From Orbilia blumenaviensis (Eukaryota > Ascomycota > Orbiliomycetes > Orbiliales > Orbiliaceae), in NCBI GenBank assembly GCA_036872755.1, contig JAVHNS010000005.1, positions 496,001 to 560,000 on the forward strand: a stretch of 64,000 nucleotides of DNA, in the 5' to 3' direction. The position numbers and the translations under genes are program-made. The first letter of the stretch is position 1, and each line of letters begins with the position of its first letter. Below the pieces are notes generated by a model. The model did no database searches and was not told the origin of the DNA. It saw only the letters and a program-made list of their open reading frames with translations. Positions 45,568 to 58,428 of this stretch are shown here, piece after piece.

Positions 45568-47371
45568 ATGGATATGAAGATTGGTTTGAGCCGGCCGACG
45601 GCTGACTATGAGGAAAAGAAGGGAGAGAAGGGATTCGAATCCGGAGCTGAGTATGGCGCGTCGACGGTAGCGAATAGCGAACGCTCCAACGAAGGTGTCA
45701 GCAAGGAGATCCGGACTAGTGGTGATGGACCCGATGATGGAGAGATCGTTGAGGTTGCCGGGGTGGTAATAGATGAGAGTGCACCGCCAGATGGTGGTTA
45801 CGGTAAGCATTCATTGATCCGAATATATATACAAGAGAGGAAGATGCTAATTACATTCCTTTGCAATAATTATAGGATGGGTTTGTGTTATGTGCAACTT
45901 CTTTATCAATGCTTGGTGAGTCGCGGACTTTTTAAGCATTATACCTTGTGCTTTGATACCTTAATGTTTGGTCGATTGGCTTCGCTAACCTAACTTCTTA
46001 TAATTTATAGTACCTGGGGTATCAATAGCGCCTACGGTGTTTACCTGTCGTACTACTTGACCCACGACCCGCCACTGTTTAAGGAGGCCACGGCTTTTGA
46101 TTATGCGTTTGTTGGAGGGGTACGTAGCACTCCTCATAAATACAACCTACTCAATACTAGTCGCTAACATGTCGAATTTCTAGCTTACTGCCGGCTGGGG
46201 CATGTTGATATCGCCCCTGGCAAATCTTCTTACTCGCAAGTTCTCTAGTAAAGTAGCTTTGCTCATCGGTGCTGTGCTTCAAGCCGCGAGTTTGATCGCT
46301 GCTAGTTTTGCCTATAAGGTTTGGCACCTCTACCTTGCCCAAGGATGTCTTTTTGGCATTGGTATGGGAATGCTCTTCGTTGCATCCGTTGGTATCCTAC
46401 CACAGTGGTTCGATAAGCGACGTAGTGTCGCGAACGGGATATCTGCAGCAGGTAGTGGTATTGGTGGTCTTGCATTTTCGTTGGGAACCAATACTATGCT
46501 TCAACGGCTGGGTCTCGCATGGACGTTCCGGATCACGGCGATAGTGGCGTTTGTGGTTAATGTCACATGTAGTCTTTTCCTGAAGGATAGGAATAAGAAG
46601 ATCAATCCGGAGATTAAGATGTTTGATCTGACGATCCTCAAGAGAATTGAGTTTTTGTATGTGGTCGGATGGGGCGCCTTTAGCATGCTGGGATATGTAA
46701 GCCCTCCTTTGAAAACTTCTGGATTCTTCGATGCTTAAGTTTACTAACGGCAAGTTTTTTAGGTTGTGATTCTATTTTCGCTCCCCAACTATGGTGTTTC
46801 CGTCGGCCTTACACAATCGCAAGGTAGTATTATGGGTGCTATGCTCAACCTCGGAATGGCTATTGGTCGACCGTTGGTTGGTCTCTACTCCGATTCCTGG
46901 GGTCGCATCAATATCGCAGGATCTCTCACATTCATCTGCGCCCTTACGGTTTTCATTATCTGGATCAACGCCAAGTCCTTCGGAGTTCTCATCTTCTTCG
47001 CCTTGATTAACGGTGCTATCTGTGGTACTTTCTGGACGACCGTTCCACCTGTCACAGCCGAAGTGGTATCTCTCAAGCAACTTCCATCAGCGTTGAATCT
47101 CATCTGGTTATTCATGATCGCCCCTCTAACATTCTCCGAAATTATCGGGCTGGAATTGAGGAGGCACTTTTGGGTCAACGGGATTGAGAAGAGCGACTAT
47201 CTGCATCCACAGGTATTTGCGGGTTTGATGTACCTTGTGGCTGCGGTCATGATGTTGTTACTTAGAGGGTGGAAAATTGCGCACGAAGACGAGGCGGCGG
47301 GGGAGGACACTGGACCTGATCAAAAGTTTGGGAAGGGCAGAAATAAATGGATTCGCTGGGCTAAGGTGTAA
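45568..47371 (+). CDS. MFS monocarboxylate-type transporter
   Basis: Five exons (45568-45802, 45876-45915, 46011-46119, 46184-46696, 46763-47371) encode 501 residues. Junctions rebuild the family signature D-G-G-Y-G-W-V-C-V-M-C-N-F-F, which opens TM1 of MCT/MCH proteins, followed by G-V-Y-L-S-Y-Y-L. Further matches are F-G-I-G-M-G, P-Q-W-F-D-K-R-R-S-V-A-N-G-I in the TM4-5 loop, and G-R-P-L-V-G-L-Y-S-D. Twelve membrane segments are expected. A ~75-residue acidic N-terminal tail and a short basic C-terminus face the cytosol. The family includes mammalian lactate/pyruvate carriers; fungal members are often not transporters of monocarboxylates, so substrate is unknown. It follows the DHA1 transporter on the same strand but belongs to a different subfamily, so this is not a duplication. 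Confidence 0.87.
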
Positions 47372-49895
47372 AACTATGGTGCTGATGATAAAGGGGTTGG
47401 TAAATAGACGGGCGGAGGTAATCAAGCCAATCATATGGCTTTCATAGACGACTACATAGCTTACTTTTCATGAGGAGACGAATTTCCTAAACTACTCCTT
47501 GCATTTTGCATTAATCTATACTTGTATATTAATACTGCATCGTATTGTTGGTTTCTTTATCCTAACATTGCATTGGAATGGCGAAACTCTGTTGCATTTT
47601 GTAAATAGTATACATACATATAATGATTTCTAAGATCCCACGGCTATTCAGAGTAGTGTTCCTAAGCGATATCCTCAACCACCGTCTTGATACGAGGGCT
47701 TTGCATAATTGGGAGGGCTTGTCTTCTACTCTTAGGGACTATTGCCGACTGAAGGGGTTTCAGACCGCCTTTAGGTCAGTCGGGGAGGCGGACTTGGAAC
47801 CTTGGAAACCTTCCCCAGCATCGAGAGGTTGTATATCTGAGCCGGTTAATATTTTCTGTATCGGTGGATACATCGACCTGACTCATGACTAATGTGGCTT
47901 CATAGATGCATAGTCGGTGCACCTGACCAAGAAATTGCATCCACGCTGCGACTTACCGTCTAGGTAGCGTCCTTGATAATTTCAAGCTTACCTGATTTCT
48001 TCGGTTTAAAATTTTTGATCGACGGGATTGTTAAACGGACCTCGGATGCGGAGGCTCCTTTCATTTTACTCCTGCTATATGATGTCAGACCATAAGGCTT
48101 TAGGAGCTGCCATTTCGGGCGTGAGACACGTTTCGAGCATTCTTTCTGTGACACAGCAACGATCTTGTCGCGTGTGAAGCGGGAGGGCCTTACTTTGTAC
48201 AACGGCTAAAATATAAAATATCATTAAATGACTCGAATACCCTGGCGGTTTTGAGCGAGGCAAGATGCTTATATGATACTCCTATATATATGGAACACCC
48301 GGCACCAGCTTCGCATCTAATGATGCCTCGACTTCATGGTATTTTCTGCTAGTCGTAGTTATGCCTATGATTGTTGACCGCAAATGGTAAAATATGCGGT
48401 ATCTGAGGTATCGACTTTCTTGAAGCGATCAAGATGGAAGGGTAGATGCAGACATCGGGTGGTGCAGGAACCTGTGATACATCGTTCGGGACTTCTGTAG
48501 ATCGAATTTCCTCAGTTTGACAACTTTAGCAAGTTAATGCAAGCTATGTGTGCTGCTTTATATGATCTGTCCTCAAGCTCGCTATAGTATAGCTGTGAGG
48601 AGGCATTTTTTGGAGGCGAAACTGGTATCTCTGGGAGTCCAAGTTTAGAGAACCTAAAAAAAAGGATCGACCAACTTAGCATCCGTAACATAATATGGAA
48701 AATTGACCTACGTGACACGAGTAACCTGACAGTCGCGATATCGATCTGAAGTTGAGATTGAGTTTTTTTTTCACAGGCATGGGTTCCAGAGCACGGTCTA
48801 GCTTGTGTAGATTGCGCAATTGCCATGTTCTGTAGATTAACATCACATCCGCCAATCGAATCCTTGCAAGAGATGAAGGGGAAGGAGCAAGCATAAGATA
48901 ACGGGTTAGGATCAAGCATGATCCTTTTTTTCAAGGGTCTAATCTGAAAACAGACTTTGAGATCTCGAGATCGGGTTCTCATTGCATATGCCGTGAAAGT
49001 GCAACACATTGTGCCATGTTGGATAATGACCAGCCATTTTGGGCTCAATTGGGACTTATTCATCTGTCCAGTGGAATGTTAGCAGATGAAGGGAGGGTAT
49101 TTTAAAACCAATGATAGTTCCAGAGGCTATGGTTAGGAAGAAGTAGCTCTCAGTATTAGCCGAGCTTGGGATGGCTAGAGAATTGACAGAAGCGTTACTG
49201 CTGTGGTAGAGTCGACTCAAACAGAGCTACCAATTGGAGCTGGAGAGCTAGCTGAAGAATGTCATCGACGCTGTGTGGCCCATCGATATTACTTCCAACC
49301 TACGCTAAACTTGTTAACTCTCTCTCTCTCCCTCTCTCTCTCCTTTACTTCCCATCGTTGAGTCTTCTGGCTTCACCTCAACTCTTCCCCTTCCTGACCA
49401 CCATCTCATCTAGTGGTTTCATATATACCCTCCCCTCTTGCTTTCAAGTTTGAACCTCTTTGATCTTTGGAATATAACCGTTCATTAGACTGGTTTTAGA
49501 TTCAAAGTAGTGTCGACACTTACTACTAGTAAGTAGGTAGCTTTCATTCCATTCCTACAGCTCATTCAGGCTGCCACCACATCTCCTGTATCCCACTTGT
49601 CCTCAACATTGATTTTACATATTATGGAGTATGCATAATGATATCAACCTGTCGGTCTCCTTAGTATTTTGCCCACTAGCTCTTGTCCTCGTTTTGTCTC
49701 GGATCAGAACATTTATATTTCAACAGCATCAATACTTCATATGTCCTTTCCTTCAATCTCCTTCTGAAATAGTTTAAGGTTTCTACGAGGCATAGTATAG
49801 TTCTTGCAAGCTTCCACTGTATATCTTTTCGTGACTAAGTCACCGCTTATCTACTATTTGTTGCTGGTCTACTCGCTCACCTCTTCATAGCCAAA
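47372..49895. other. Intergenic region and leader of the chitin-binding gene
   Basis: No supportable gene. A (TC)n tract lies at 49319-49343 within a pyrimidine-rich leader. A 183-codon minus-strand frame at 48512-49063 has mixed composition and no recognisable domain. Confidence 0.5.
49319..49343 (+). repeat. (TC)n microsatellite
   Basis: Nearly uninterrupted TC dinucleotides with one extra C, about 550 bases upstream of a surface-protein start codon. CT-rich tracts are frequent in fungal promoters and leaders. Confidence 0.8.
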
Positions 49896-52800
49896 ATGAT
49901 CACCTCCAAACTTGGGCAATGTCTTCTCGGACTTGCCACATTGGCTTCATTCGCACCGGCCTATGGTTTACAACTGGTCAATCGCAACCCTACTGGTCTT
50001 ACTCTCTTTGATCGAAAGATTGCTACTTCCCTCGTTTCTAAACCTGATGATGCGCCCTATAAACGTTCTGCGGATGCAAATGCGAATCCTGAACCTGATT
50101 ACTATTATTTCCCACCGCCATATGCTCCTCCCCCTTACTATCCACCTTATGGCACCTCTTCGGGGCTAGGGTCTACTCGTACTTCCGCTATTTCATCAAG
50201 CTCTGCTTCTTCATCTGGGACCGTCACCTCTGGAGTGGAAACTACTACAGCCGGAACTTCTTCCGGAACTTCCACTTCTAGTACCACGGCCTCCAGCTCC
50301 ACTAGTTCTGTCGTCACTGGACCCGGGACTACATCTTCTACTGCTACGATTACCAACTCTCCATCTTCTGTTACTTCAGTTCCTGAGACAGAAACCACGG
50401 TTTCCTCGTCTAGCGACACTTCAGAATTTACAACAAGTAGCACTACAACTACTGTTACCACTGTCACTATCACGATAACCAATTCAAGGTATGTAAAACT
50501 ACAGACACGCACGAATATAGACCCCTTAAGGGTGATTAAGACTGACTTGTAATCGTATTCTATTTATGCAAATAGCTCGGCTTTGACGACTTCATCTTCA
50601 AGTTCCTCGGTCATATCTTTACCAGAGACAGAAACTACAACGACTACCTCGACGGGAACTTCTTCTGTGATCTCAGTGCCTGAGACAACTTCAGGCATTG
50701 AGACGAATAGGTTGGTGCTTAACTTTAGATAATTCGTCTTTTCACATACTATACAACAGTTCAGCGGAAGCCCACTAACATAATTCCGCGGTAGTTCAAC
50801 TAGTAGTAACCCGGCTACTAGCTCCACATCGCCTGGAACTTCTGTTGAAACATCTTCTATTATTTCAAACCCGGAAACTGCAGCTACTACCTCAAGCTCT
50901 TCTATCTTCACCACTACCACTGTCACTAACATTACCACGGCTACTGCTACTGCCACCTCTAATTCCAGTTTGACAAGTGAATCGGGGACCAGCGCGACTT
51001 CCTCTCTTTCATCATCCTCTCGTCTTTTGACATCAGTTAATGCTACAACTACGACTACTTTGATAGTATCATCAAGCAGCTTCAGTACACCTACCCCGCC
51101 TGGGACAAGCACGTCTTCATTGAATACGGCAACCACCCCTAGTTCTATCATCAGTGGACCAACTGAGATCTCAACAACTACTAGCTTCTCTACTTTGTCT
51201 AGCTTCAGTTTCTCAACTACGACTACAAGTTTCAGTTCATCGGTTACTGGTAATGTCACAGCTACCGTTTTCAACTCTACCACGATAACTACACTCCCCG
51301 GCACATCATTCAGCCAGCCGGGGACCACCTCACTTCCAACGACTACTTCCTTCAACGCCACTGTGACTGTCACGACTTCGCTCTCTACCTCATCTGGTAC
51401 TAGCAACTCTAATATCAGTGTTACAACTTCCGCAAATTCAACCTCAACCTCTGCCTCCAGTAGCATTATCTCTGAACCAGAGACCGGAACGACGACTTTT
51501 ACTACTGCTTCCACCTCGGCATCTTCGAATATCACTACTACCACTTATATCCCCGGAAACTTGACCACTGCGACTTTCACTAGTAGTATTGGGTCTTCAA
51601 CAAGGACGGTAGTGTCAACGACCTCAGTTCCGCAAAATACCACAATTTCGACGTTCACTACAACTTCTGGACAATCCACATCGACTGGAACAACCACTAT
51701 TATAAGCTCAGGAAATTCCACTACAACATTTATAACGACAGCCCCAAGTTCTATTACAACAGGTACCACAACTTTCAATATTTCGACCACCTCAGGTACC
51801 TCCAGTCTTGTGTCGGAGCCTGAAACTTCCGCCACAACGGGTACGGCAACAACTAGTGACCCCGGCAACTCTACTACAACGGCTACGATTACATCGGGTA
51901 TAACGACAGTGCCAACAAGAACTTCGAGCCTTGTTTCCGAACCCGAAACATCAACTTCAACTTCAACTGGAACGTCGAGTCTAGTATCAGGGCCGGAGAC
52001 ATCTACGGTGACCGGAGCAACCTCAGGAAATTCAACTGTCACATCCACCACGACAGTTCCATCCACCACGACAACTTTAACCGTGTCAACTACCTCTGCG
52101 ACATTTAGTTTTATATCTGAGCCTGAGACATCAACTAGAACATCGGCAAACACGAGTAGCCCATCTACATCGGCTTCTGCAGGCACAGGTACTTCAACTG
52201 TTACCATTTCTGGTACAACTTCGACTCTCACATCGACAATCACTTCTCAATCCAACACATTGATTGAAACTTCGACCATCTCTGACCCCGGCACTACGTT
52301 GACTTCGGCATTTACAACTACTACTGTTCCTTCATCATCTACTAAGTACTATGGGTATCCTCCATTCTATTATAGTCCTATTGGATCGGGCGGCACCACG
52401 CTAGGATCAAGTACAACTTTTGCATCGTCTAGCGGTGTCGCAGAACCTGGTGAAACCGATACATCTAGTGTTAGCGGAATTGTGTCGACTACTAGTAGTG
52501 CATCTATCACTTTGCCAACCACTCCTCCAGTGAGCCCCAGAGGAATTTGTGGGCCAACTAATGGATTCAGCTGCTTCGGGTCTCCGTTTGGTCCATGTTG
52601 TTCCCGATCAGGGACTTGCGGGCGAGATGCTCTCCACTGTATTGTAGACTGTCAGCGACGATTCGGAGACTGTTCTAACTCAGAACTCAGTCCTGATGGT
52701 ACTTGTGGTGGAAGCACTGGGTATGTTTGCCATGCGGCTGCTGGTGGCAATTGTTGTTCTCAATTCGGGTATTGGTAAGTTATTTCGCCTATTCTTCAGT

Positions 52801-53148
52801 GATTATAGGTTGAGCACCAAAGCTGAGAGCTCATATTAGTGGGAATTCTACTCGCTACTGCGGAGGTGGTTGCCAGCCGTCCTTCTCGGTTCCTGGAACG
52901 TGCAACATTAATCCGGATTCTTCCACTGACGGACGATGCGGGATAAACTTTGGTACTACTTGCAACGATGGACCGTATGACGGGCAATGTTGTTCTCAAT
53001 ACGGCTACTGGTAAGTTGATCGATCGGTCCTTGGTAGGAATATACACTGGGAGCTTAGGGACTGACAAACTGTGAATCTAGTGGTATCACAAACGCGCAT
53101 TGCGGGCCGGCATGCCAATCCGGCTGGGGTCGATGCTCTGCTTTTTGA
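49896..53148 (+). CDS. Secreted Ser/Thr stalk protein with three CBM18 chitin-binding modules
   Basis: Five exons (49896-50488, 50576-50710, 50795-52774, 52840-53010, 53082-53148), all introns in phase 2, give 981 residues. A signal peptide (about 1-24, A-P-A-Y-G) and a Lys-Arg site followed by S-A-D-A-N-A-N-P-E-P suggest Kex2 cleavage with dipeptide trimming. A Tyr/Pro-rich patch precedes a ~700-residue Ser/Thr stalk containing about nine copies of a P-E-T element (S-E-P-E-T-S). A second Tyr/Pro patch ends the stalk. The C-terminus has three hevein-like modules (about 826-870, 878-923, 929-981) with C-C-S-x-[FY]-G-x-C-G and C-G-x-x-C-Q cores; introns 3 and 4 interrupt modules 2 and 3 at the same Y-[GT]-C site. 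It probably binds chitin in the fungus's own wall or shields it. No GPI signal or catalytic domain is visible. Confidence 0.87.
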
Positions 53149-55448
53149 ATTGACTTTTGATAATACCCTTTACTTTCGTTATTTTTCTTTTATCACTCCA
53201 CTAATGTGAAGGCCGGCATATTTTTTACGCTGTTCTTTTTTTTTTTGGTTGACTATAAGATGAAGCAACCAATTAGCTGAATAGCGAGCTTTCCTTTGTC
53301 CTGCCATTATGTTTTCTAATGCTTTGTACGCCTTCATTTGACTTTTTTTTTTCACAATTCCTCCGGTATTGCGAACCTATTCGCCGGAACTACGTGGGCG
53401 TCAATTGCCGGTCTATAAATAAAATAAATTATAGAAGGTCATTAATAAAACACGTTTACTATAACTAAAGTAACTGGTCTCCCTCCTGCAGGAGCAGGAT
53501 GGAAAGAATTTCCGGGTCGAGGAATTTAAATTCGCGCAAATCCAGGTTGACGTCACGGTTCCTGTACCGGTACCGTGCTTGCTAGTTTCCGTGCCGTCCA
53601 TATTCATGCGAAATCTAGGTCTAGATACAAAACATTAAATATAGCAGAAGGCTGGAGTATCACCAAAAATATATTATCGATGAGTACTGAATTTGTAGCA
53701 AGGAAAACTCTGTAGTGAAAGTGAAGCGCCCAGATTTTGCAACGGTGATACAAATATCGAGTCCCCGATCGATCGTTCCACAAGCAGTCCCCGCAGTCGA
53801 CGATGTATCTGATGCATTTCTAAACTTCAACATACTATCCACTTTGGTGCATTAAGAATACATGCATACAATCTGAGTTTCGTGTTCTGGGTCCAATTGC
53901 TTGTGTGATTATCGCACTCGTCGCCTCTATGAAACACATGAGCGTACGATTCTCCGGTTTTCCTCTTTGCGGTCGGTACCGACCTCCGAACACCTTCAAT
54001 GATCTCATGGTAGGTTAGGGAGAATTACTTATCCGTTCCTTTTACCAACTCTAGTTTTTCTATGATACACAAATGTATCGAAGGACGCGGGTTTTGTAAA
54101 TCGTGCTCTCAGGTTTTGTTTTAGAGCTCCAAGGTTTCAAGGTAGTTCGTAGATAGTACTAGATTATAACCCCGCCTACTATTCTCTGCAAAGTGCTATA
54201 ACCAATTCTTTGGTGCCCGAATTAAAAATTTTATGAGTAGTTATAATGAGGGGAGCAATTGCTAGCAACTCCAATAAATTTGTTAGTAGTCATTATGTCT
54301 CTCGTCCGAGACAAGATTGTAAGGGACAAAGGACAGAAGACAAGCCAGTAAAAACTACAAGAAATCATTTACTTATAAAAATTGTACGCGTATGAAAGCC
54401 CATAACTATATGATAACTTCTTCGGTTCATGATTAATCTTCCTAAACAGAACCATGGTCTAGCCTTAACTAGATCTTCTCGCGGTTTCGGCAGTACGACT
54501 CCACTAGAAGCGCTGAGAGTAGTCCACAACAGAAGACTGGTGCAACAGTTGACTTGAATCCCGGAATCGCGCACACTCCTCGAGCTTGCGCAGTCCTAAG
54601 TTGTCACCAGAGCTTATACGGCCCCTACCAACAGAGCTTGTGCCACCCGCCACAGCAGCACCACACGCTAACACTGGGACACAAAAATATATATACACGT
54701 ACCCCGCCATCACTAAGACTACATACTGGTACATCTGGGGGCAGACCATTCAGTCCTCAATACTACTAAGCATCTCACAAATACGAGGTATCGAATCAAA
54801 AGATGAAGGGAAGATTTTCAAAGTCCACCGGCCGAGGTGATTTTACGAGTAACGTTATAATACAATCCGATTCCGCGGTGTTTATTTCCGAAGCACAGAG
54901 AGGTCTTGTGGCACATTGCCGTTGGTTTAGATCATTATTTATGGGAGATCGTATCGGTCCCCTGACTTAGTCTCGTAGTACCCCTAACTGTAGATGTAGT
55001 TCCAAAGCAATACACCTTTGACCAGCCTTCAATTTTATTGAATAACACCCTTACAGTGGTCTCGTAAACGTTAAACCAGCCTTTGCAAAGCTACCCACCT
55101 TACAGCTAGCTTGCGAGAGGTTTTTGCACCCTATTTAGGTTTTGTGATACCGGAAATGAAAGCATAGACTAGGCCAGATTTCTCAGGAGATTCTACAATC
55201 TCGGGGATCACTTCTTCGAGTTACAAATATAACAAATATAGTATACAACTTAATCGCCATCTCCCAATGTACATGTACACGCAAGCACCAATGTCACGAT
55301 GTCGGCAAACATATAAAATCAATGCCCTCTGACTCCCTGTAGTATTGACCGCTAGTTAGCAGAGTTTTGAATATTCATGATACAGCAATAACTATCAAAA
55401 ATACCGTTTTCAAGCCTATAAATCCAAAATCGATCCCCCTCCCAAACA
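53149..55448. other. Intergenic region
   Basis: About 2.3 kb with no gene I can support. Short frames on both strands are unrelated to the families here. Confidence 0.5.
55417..55423 (+). promoter_or_regulatory. TATA-like element of the first I66-like gene
   Basis: TATAAAT 32 bases upstream of the ATG at 55449. If used, the leader would be very short; it may instead be incidental. Confidence 0.3.
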
Positions 55449-56270
55449 ATGCATCATATTCCTAACGGCGATGTCTATATCCTTTTTGAGGATGGCGAAG
55501 ATACTCGTCAAGTCCAACGTGGATTTGCTGAAGACCTTAGCCTTGGACCCAAACATATATTCGTGCTACCTTTTGGAATGGAAAGAAGCCCTGTGAGCAC
55601 TGCCCAGATTTCTTTTTTAGGTTTCTCTATCAAATTCCATGGTAGCAATCAGTACAGGCGCTACAAATGAACTGACAGCGTTGGTAGTGGAACCTCGAGC
55701 ATGTTGGCAAGCATGTTAATCTAAAAGCTGATAGTATCCCCACCGGGACTGTGAATACCGGCGGAGATATTACCGGCCCGTTTGCATTCTTTATACCGGC
55801 TATGGCATACTCTCTCGGATGGGTGTTGGAGAGACGCAGTAGCGACCCGGGCGACAATCGGGTCACGTAAGTAATATTCTTGGGCCAATTTAACCGTGTA
55901 TATCTCGAAAAACTGACAGGTTCTTAATTTTATCGATGGGTCTAGGATTACGACGAGGGATGGCAAATTGGCCTGGACATACACCGACAGAAAAGTTCCT
56001 AACGGAAACGTGGTAAGTAAAGGCGTTTTTGCTAGTTTGATTTCAAGGCAGCTACTAGTTATACAATATTGATGATAAAATTTATAACAGGTTGAGTTAC
56101 GCGACAAAACTTATTCCCGAGAACAGACTTTCCGTATTTCCCTAGATAAGGGTTATGCGGAATACTTATCCAGAGGCACTCGCAAAGATGGTTATAAGGA
56201 CGAGGAGCGGGCCCAAAAGTCAGGATTTGGGTACAACAGAAAGGGCCATGGTCGGGGATTTTGCGAGTAA
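55449..56270 (+). CDS. Peptidase inhibitor I66-like beta-trefoil protein (copy A)
   Basis: Four exons (55449-55592, 55688-55866, 55946-56012, 56091-56270) give 189 residues. No signal peptide is present, so it is probably cytosolic. Residues 28-40 read E-D-L-S-L-G-P-K-H-I-F-V-L, followed by a tryptophan just after intron 1, P-T-G-T in the next exon and L-G-W-V-L-E. This is the order seen in fungal I66 serine-protease inhibitors (cospin type; E-D-R-S-L-x-P-K, W, P-T-G, W-x-I). The family usually has ~150 residues; this one adds a ~45-residue charged, Gly/Tyr/Arg-rich tail ending F-C-E. The tandem neighbour at 57542 has the same exon structure. Known members inhibit trypsin-like proteases and protect fungi against grazers. 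Whether the reactive loop is functional here cannot be judged. Assignment rests on motif recall. Confidence 0.7.
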
Positions 56271-57541
56271 GGGCCCATGTCTAGATGGGCTAAATGCACG
56301 TGAATAGCCCGGCGATATTGCTTCGGGGATGTTTCGATACTTTAGCTCCAGTACAAATTTCAGTTGAATGTCGGACACGAACCCTAGCATTCTATTAAAC
56401 ACAGAATAAATCCCATGAAATCCATATTAATTCTACACGTGCACTCGTCCGCGTCCCAGGTTCTATGCCAGCCATTACTTACTTACGAACCTGCAGCTGT
56501 CTTGTAGACAACTAGGAACTGTTCGCCTGATCTCCGGTATATAATATTTAGTTACTTCGTGCGTAGGCCTTATCTTTACCAGATACATGCACAATGGTTT
56601 TGAGCTGTGAGAAATGCATCTTGACCAATCCTTAGCAAATGAATCGAGAATAAGGTTAGAGCAATGTGGCTTTGGATCTATTGGGCGGTTTGACCTCTAA
56701 TTGATCGAAACCAGCTTAAACCTGAGGGGCTCGCCAAGCCCATGCAACCGTTAACAGAACCGGATCACTATAACATAATTACAATATCTAATCGTATCAC
56801 AGATATCCTTAGTACACTAGACCTCTAATTTCTTCCTCAGGTCTCATCAATTTTCTTTTCCCGGAGAGATTATCACAGGAACTTGTGTAGCTGGTCTCCC
56901 CACCCGAACCCACCACTGTCTTTTTTGTCCAACGTTAGACCATTCCCGTGTCGAGAAATACGGGAAGTAGCGAGTCTGAAGACTGTTACCTTGGGCAAAG
57001 CCTGTATCGTGCTCGCCAATCGAGAAAATCATGCATCCCGCCTCTGTCAGCCATTTCAAGATGAGTGCGGTGGGGTCGCCTCGGCTCTAACTCTTTTGTG
57101 AGTTTTCATCAAATAATTTGTACGTTATCCGAGAATAGGACCTAGGTTTAGCTAGGGGGCAGATATGTTAGCCTAGTAGTAACCTGTTAGAAAGATGGAT
57201 CTACAGGTGTACAGGTGTCACGGCGGCTTGCCTGGGACATATATGCAGAGTTATTAGTTACACTTGCCAAAAAAATATGTGGCTGGAAATACTCTGCTTC
57301 TATTTTACTCCTGTCCGAATGGAGCTTATTGGGTCTGGCTAAAGAACATCATCTTAGTTGCTGAGTTTAGCCAAATACTTATTAAAGCTACCCTCCTTCG
57401 CCATATATGAAAATCAGTCCCAGAACTTAGTTAAAAAGACATTCCACTTTAGAAGCCTAGAAAGCTATTCAAGCAGAACTCCAACCAAAGTTGCAACTGT
57501 GCTCAACTTTAACATCTAATATTTTTCAAAATCTAATCATC
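56271..57541. other. Spacer between the I66-like copies
   Basis: A 1.27-kb spacer without a gene. It carries the promoter of copy B. No remnant of a third copy was seen. Confidence 0.5.
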
Positions 57542-58428
57542 ATGGCGAATATTAAGCCTGGATACTATAAGATATATGGAACAGAACAGTATGAATGGAA
57601 CCCTATTTCAAGATCAATGATTGAAGATCGCAGCCTTTGGCCAAAAAAGATCTGGGCGCTGCGTCTAGAGACACCGGGGTTGCAGGTTAGCAGTCCATTT
57701 CACAAATTTATCGTCATGTTTACGTACCCAGACAAGATCCCTCCGTGCTTTAGATCGAGAAGCGGTGTCAATGTCGAGGATAAAAATATATCAAGTTGTA
57801 ATATAAGCCAATAAGCTCATTTAAGCTAACTCAAGTGTGTAATAGCCTTGGAAATTCACGAAATCAGGAGATGGGTTTATCCTGGAATCCAGAGGCGCGC
57901 CAACGGGCCAGGATGAAGGGGACGTCGTCGCCATCCTAAATCCAAGATGGAACGATTACATCGAATGGGTCATAGATCAACCACAAGACGTAGCTTTTTT
58001 CAAGTATTCCCGCCCCATGTACTCTAGAGAACTCGTGGGTGTATGCAGCATGCTAATAAGAGACCTCCGTTCCTTTCGCCATTAGGATTCGGACCAAAGA
58101 TCGAAAGCTGTTCTGGACGATAAGTGAGGAAAACGGCTTCGCCGGCCGCCAAGTAAGCCCCCATATAGAAATTTACATTATCGAAACTATGTAAACCAAA
58201 TTTATCGCAAATCTAACAGGCGGGTTTTAGATCGTGCTTAGGAAGGAAGGTGAAGGGTTTCAGAACTTCAGACTTGTACGTGTCGACGAAGATGACTTCG
58301 AGGCGGAAGAACACGGCTACAATCATGGCTCTGGCTACCGTGGGCGCCATCGCCCCGGGGAAGAAGTTGATTCTGAGTATGATAACCATTTCAGCTACGG
58401 GAAGAGGCAGAAGAAATTCTGTTCTTAG
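57542..58428 (+). CDS. Peptidase inhibitor I66-like beta-trefoil protein (copy B)
   Basis: Four exons (57542-57685, 57846-58003, 58086-58152, 58231-58428) give 188 residues. Intron phases are 0, 2, 0 as in copy A, and exons 1 and 3 have identical lengths (144 and 67 nt). Residues 28-40 are E-D-R-S-L-W-P-K-K-I-W-A-L, a closer fit to the I66 signature than copy A; then P-W, A-P-T-G and I-E-W-V-I. The first 48 residues align with copy A without gaps. The C-terminal tail is acidic then Gly/His/Arg-rich and ends F-C-S, matching F-C-E in copy A. The last acceptor was chosen at 58230. An earlier AG at 58219 is also open but yields a tail unrelated to copy A. No signal peptide. It is probably a cytosolic defence protein; the activity is inferred from the family only. 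Confidence 0.72.

Noticed and set aside
48512..49063. Minus-strand 183-codon frame
   Set aside because: Long for chance but heterogeneous, no domain, and no related sequence recognised.
50564..52243. Two Val/Glu-rich minus-strand frames over the chitin-binding gene
   Set aside because: Antisense of Ser/Thr codons gives Val/Glu-rich sequence without stops; no independent gene features.
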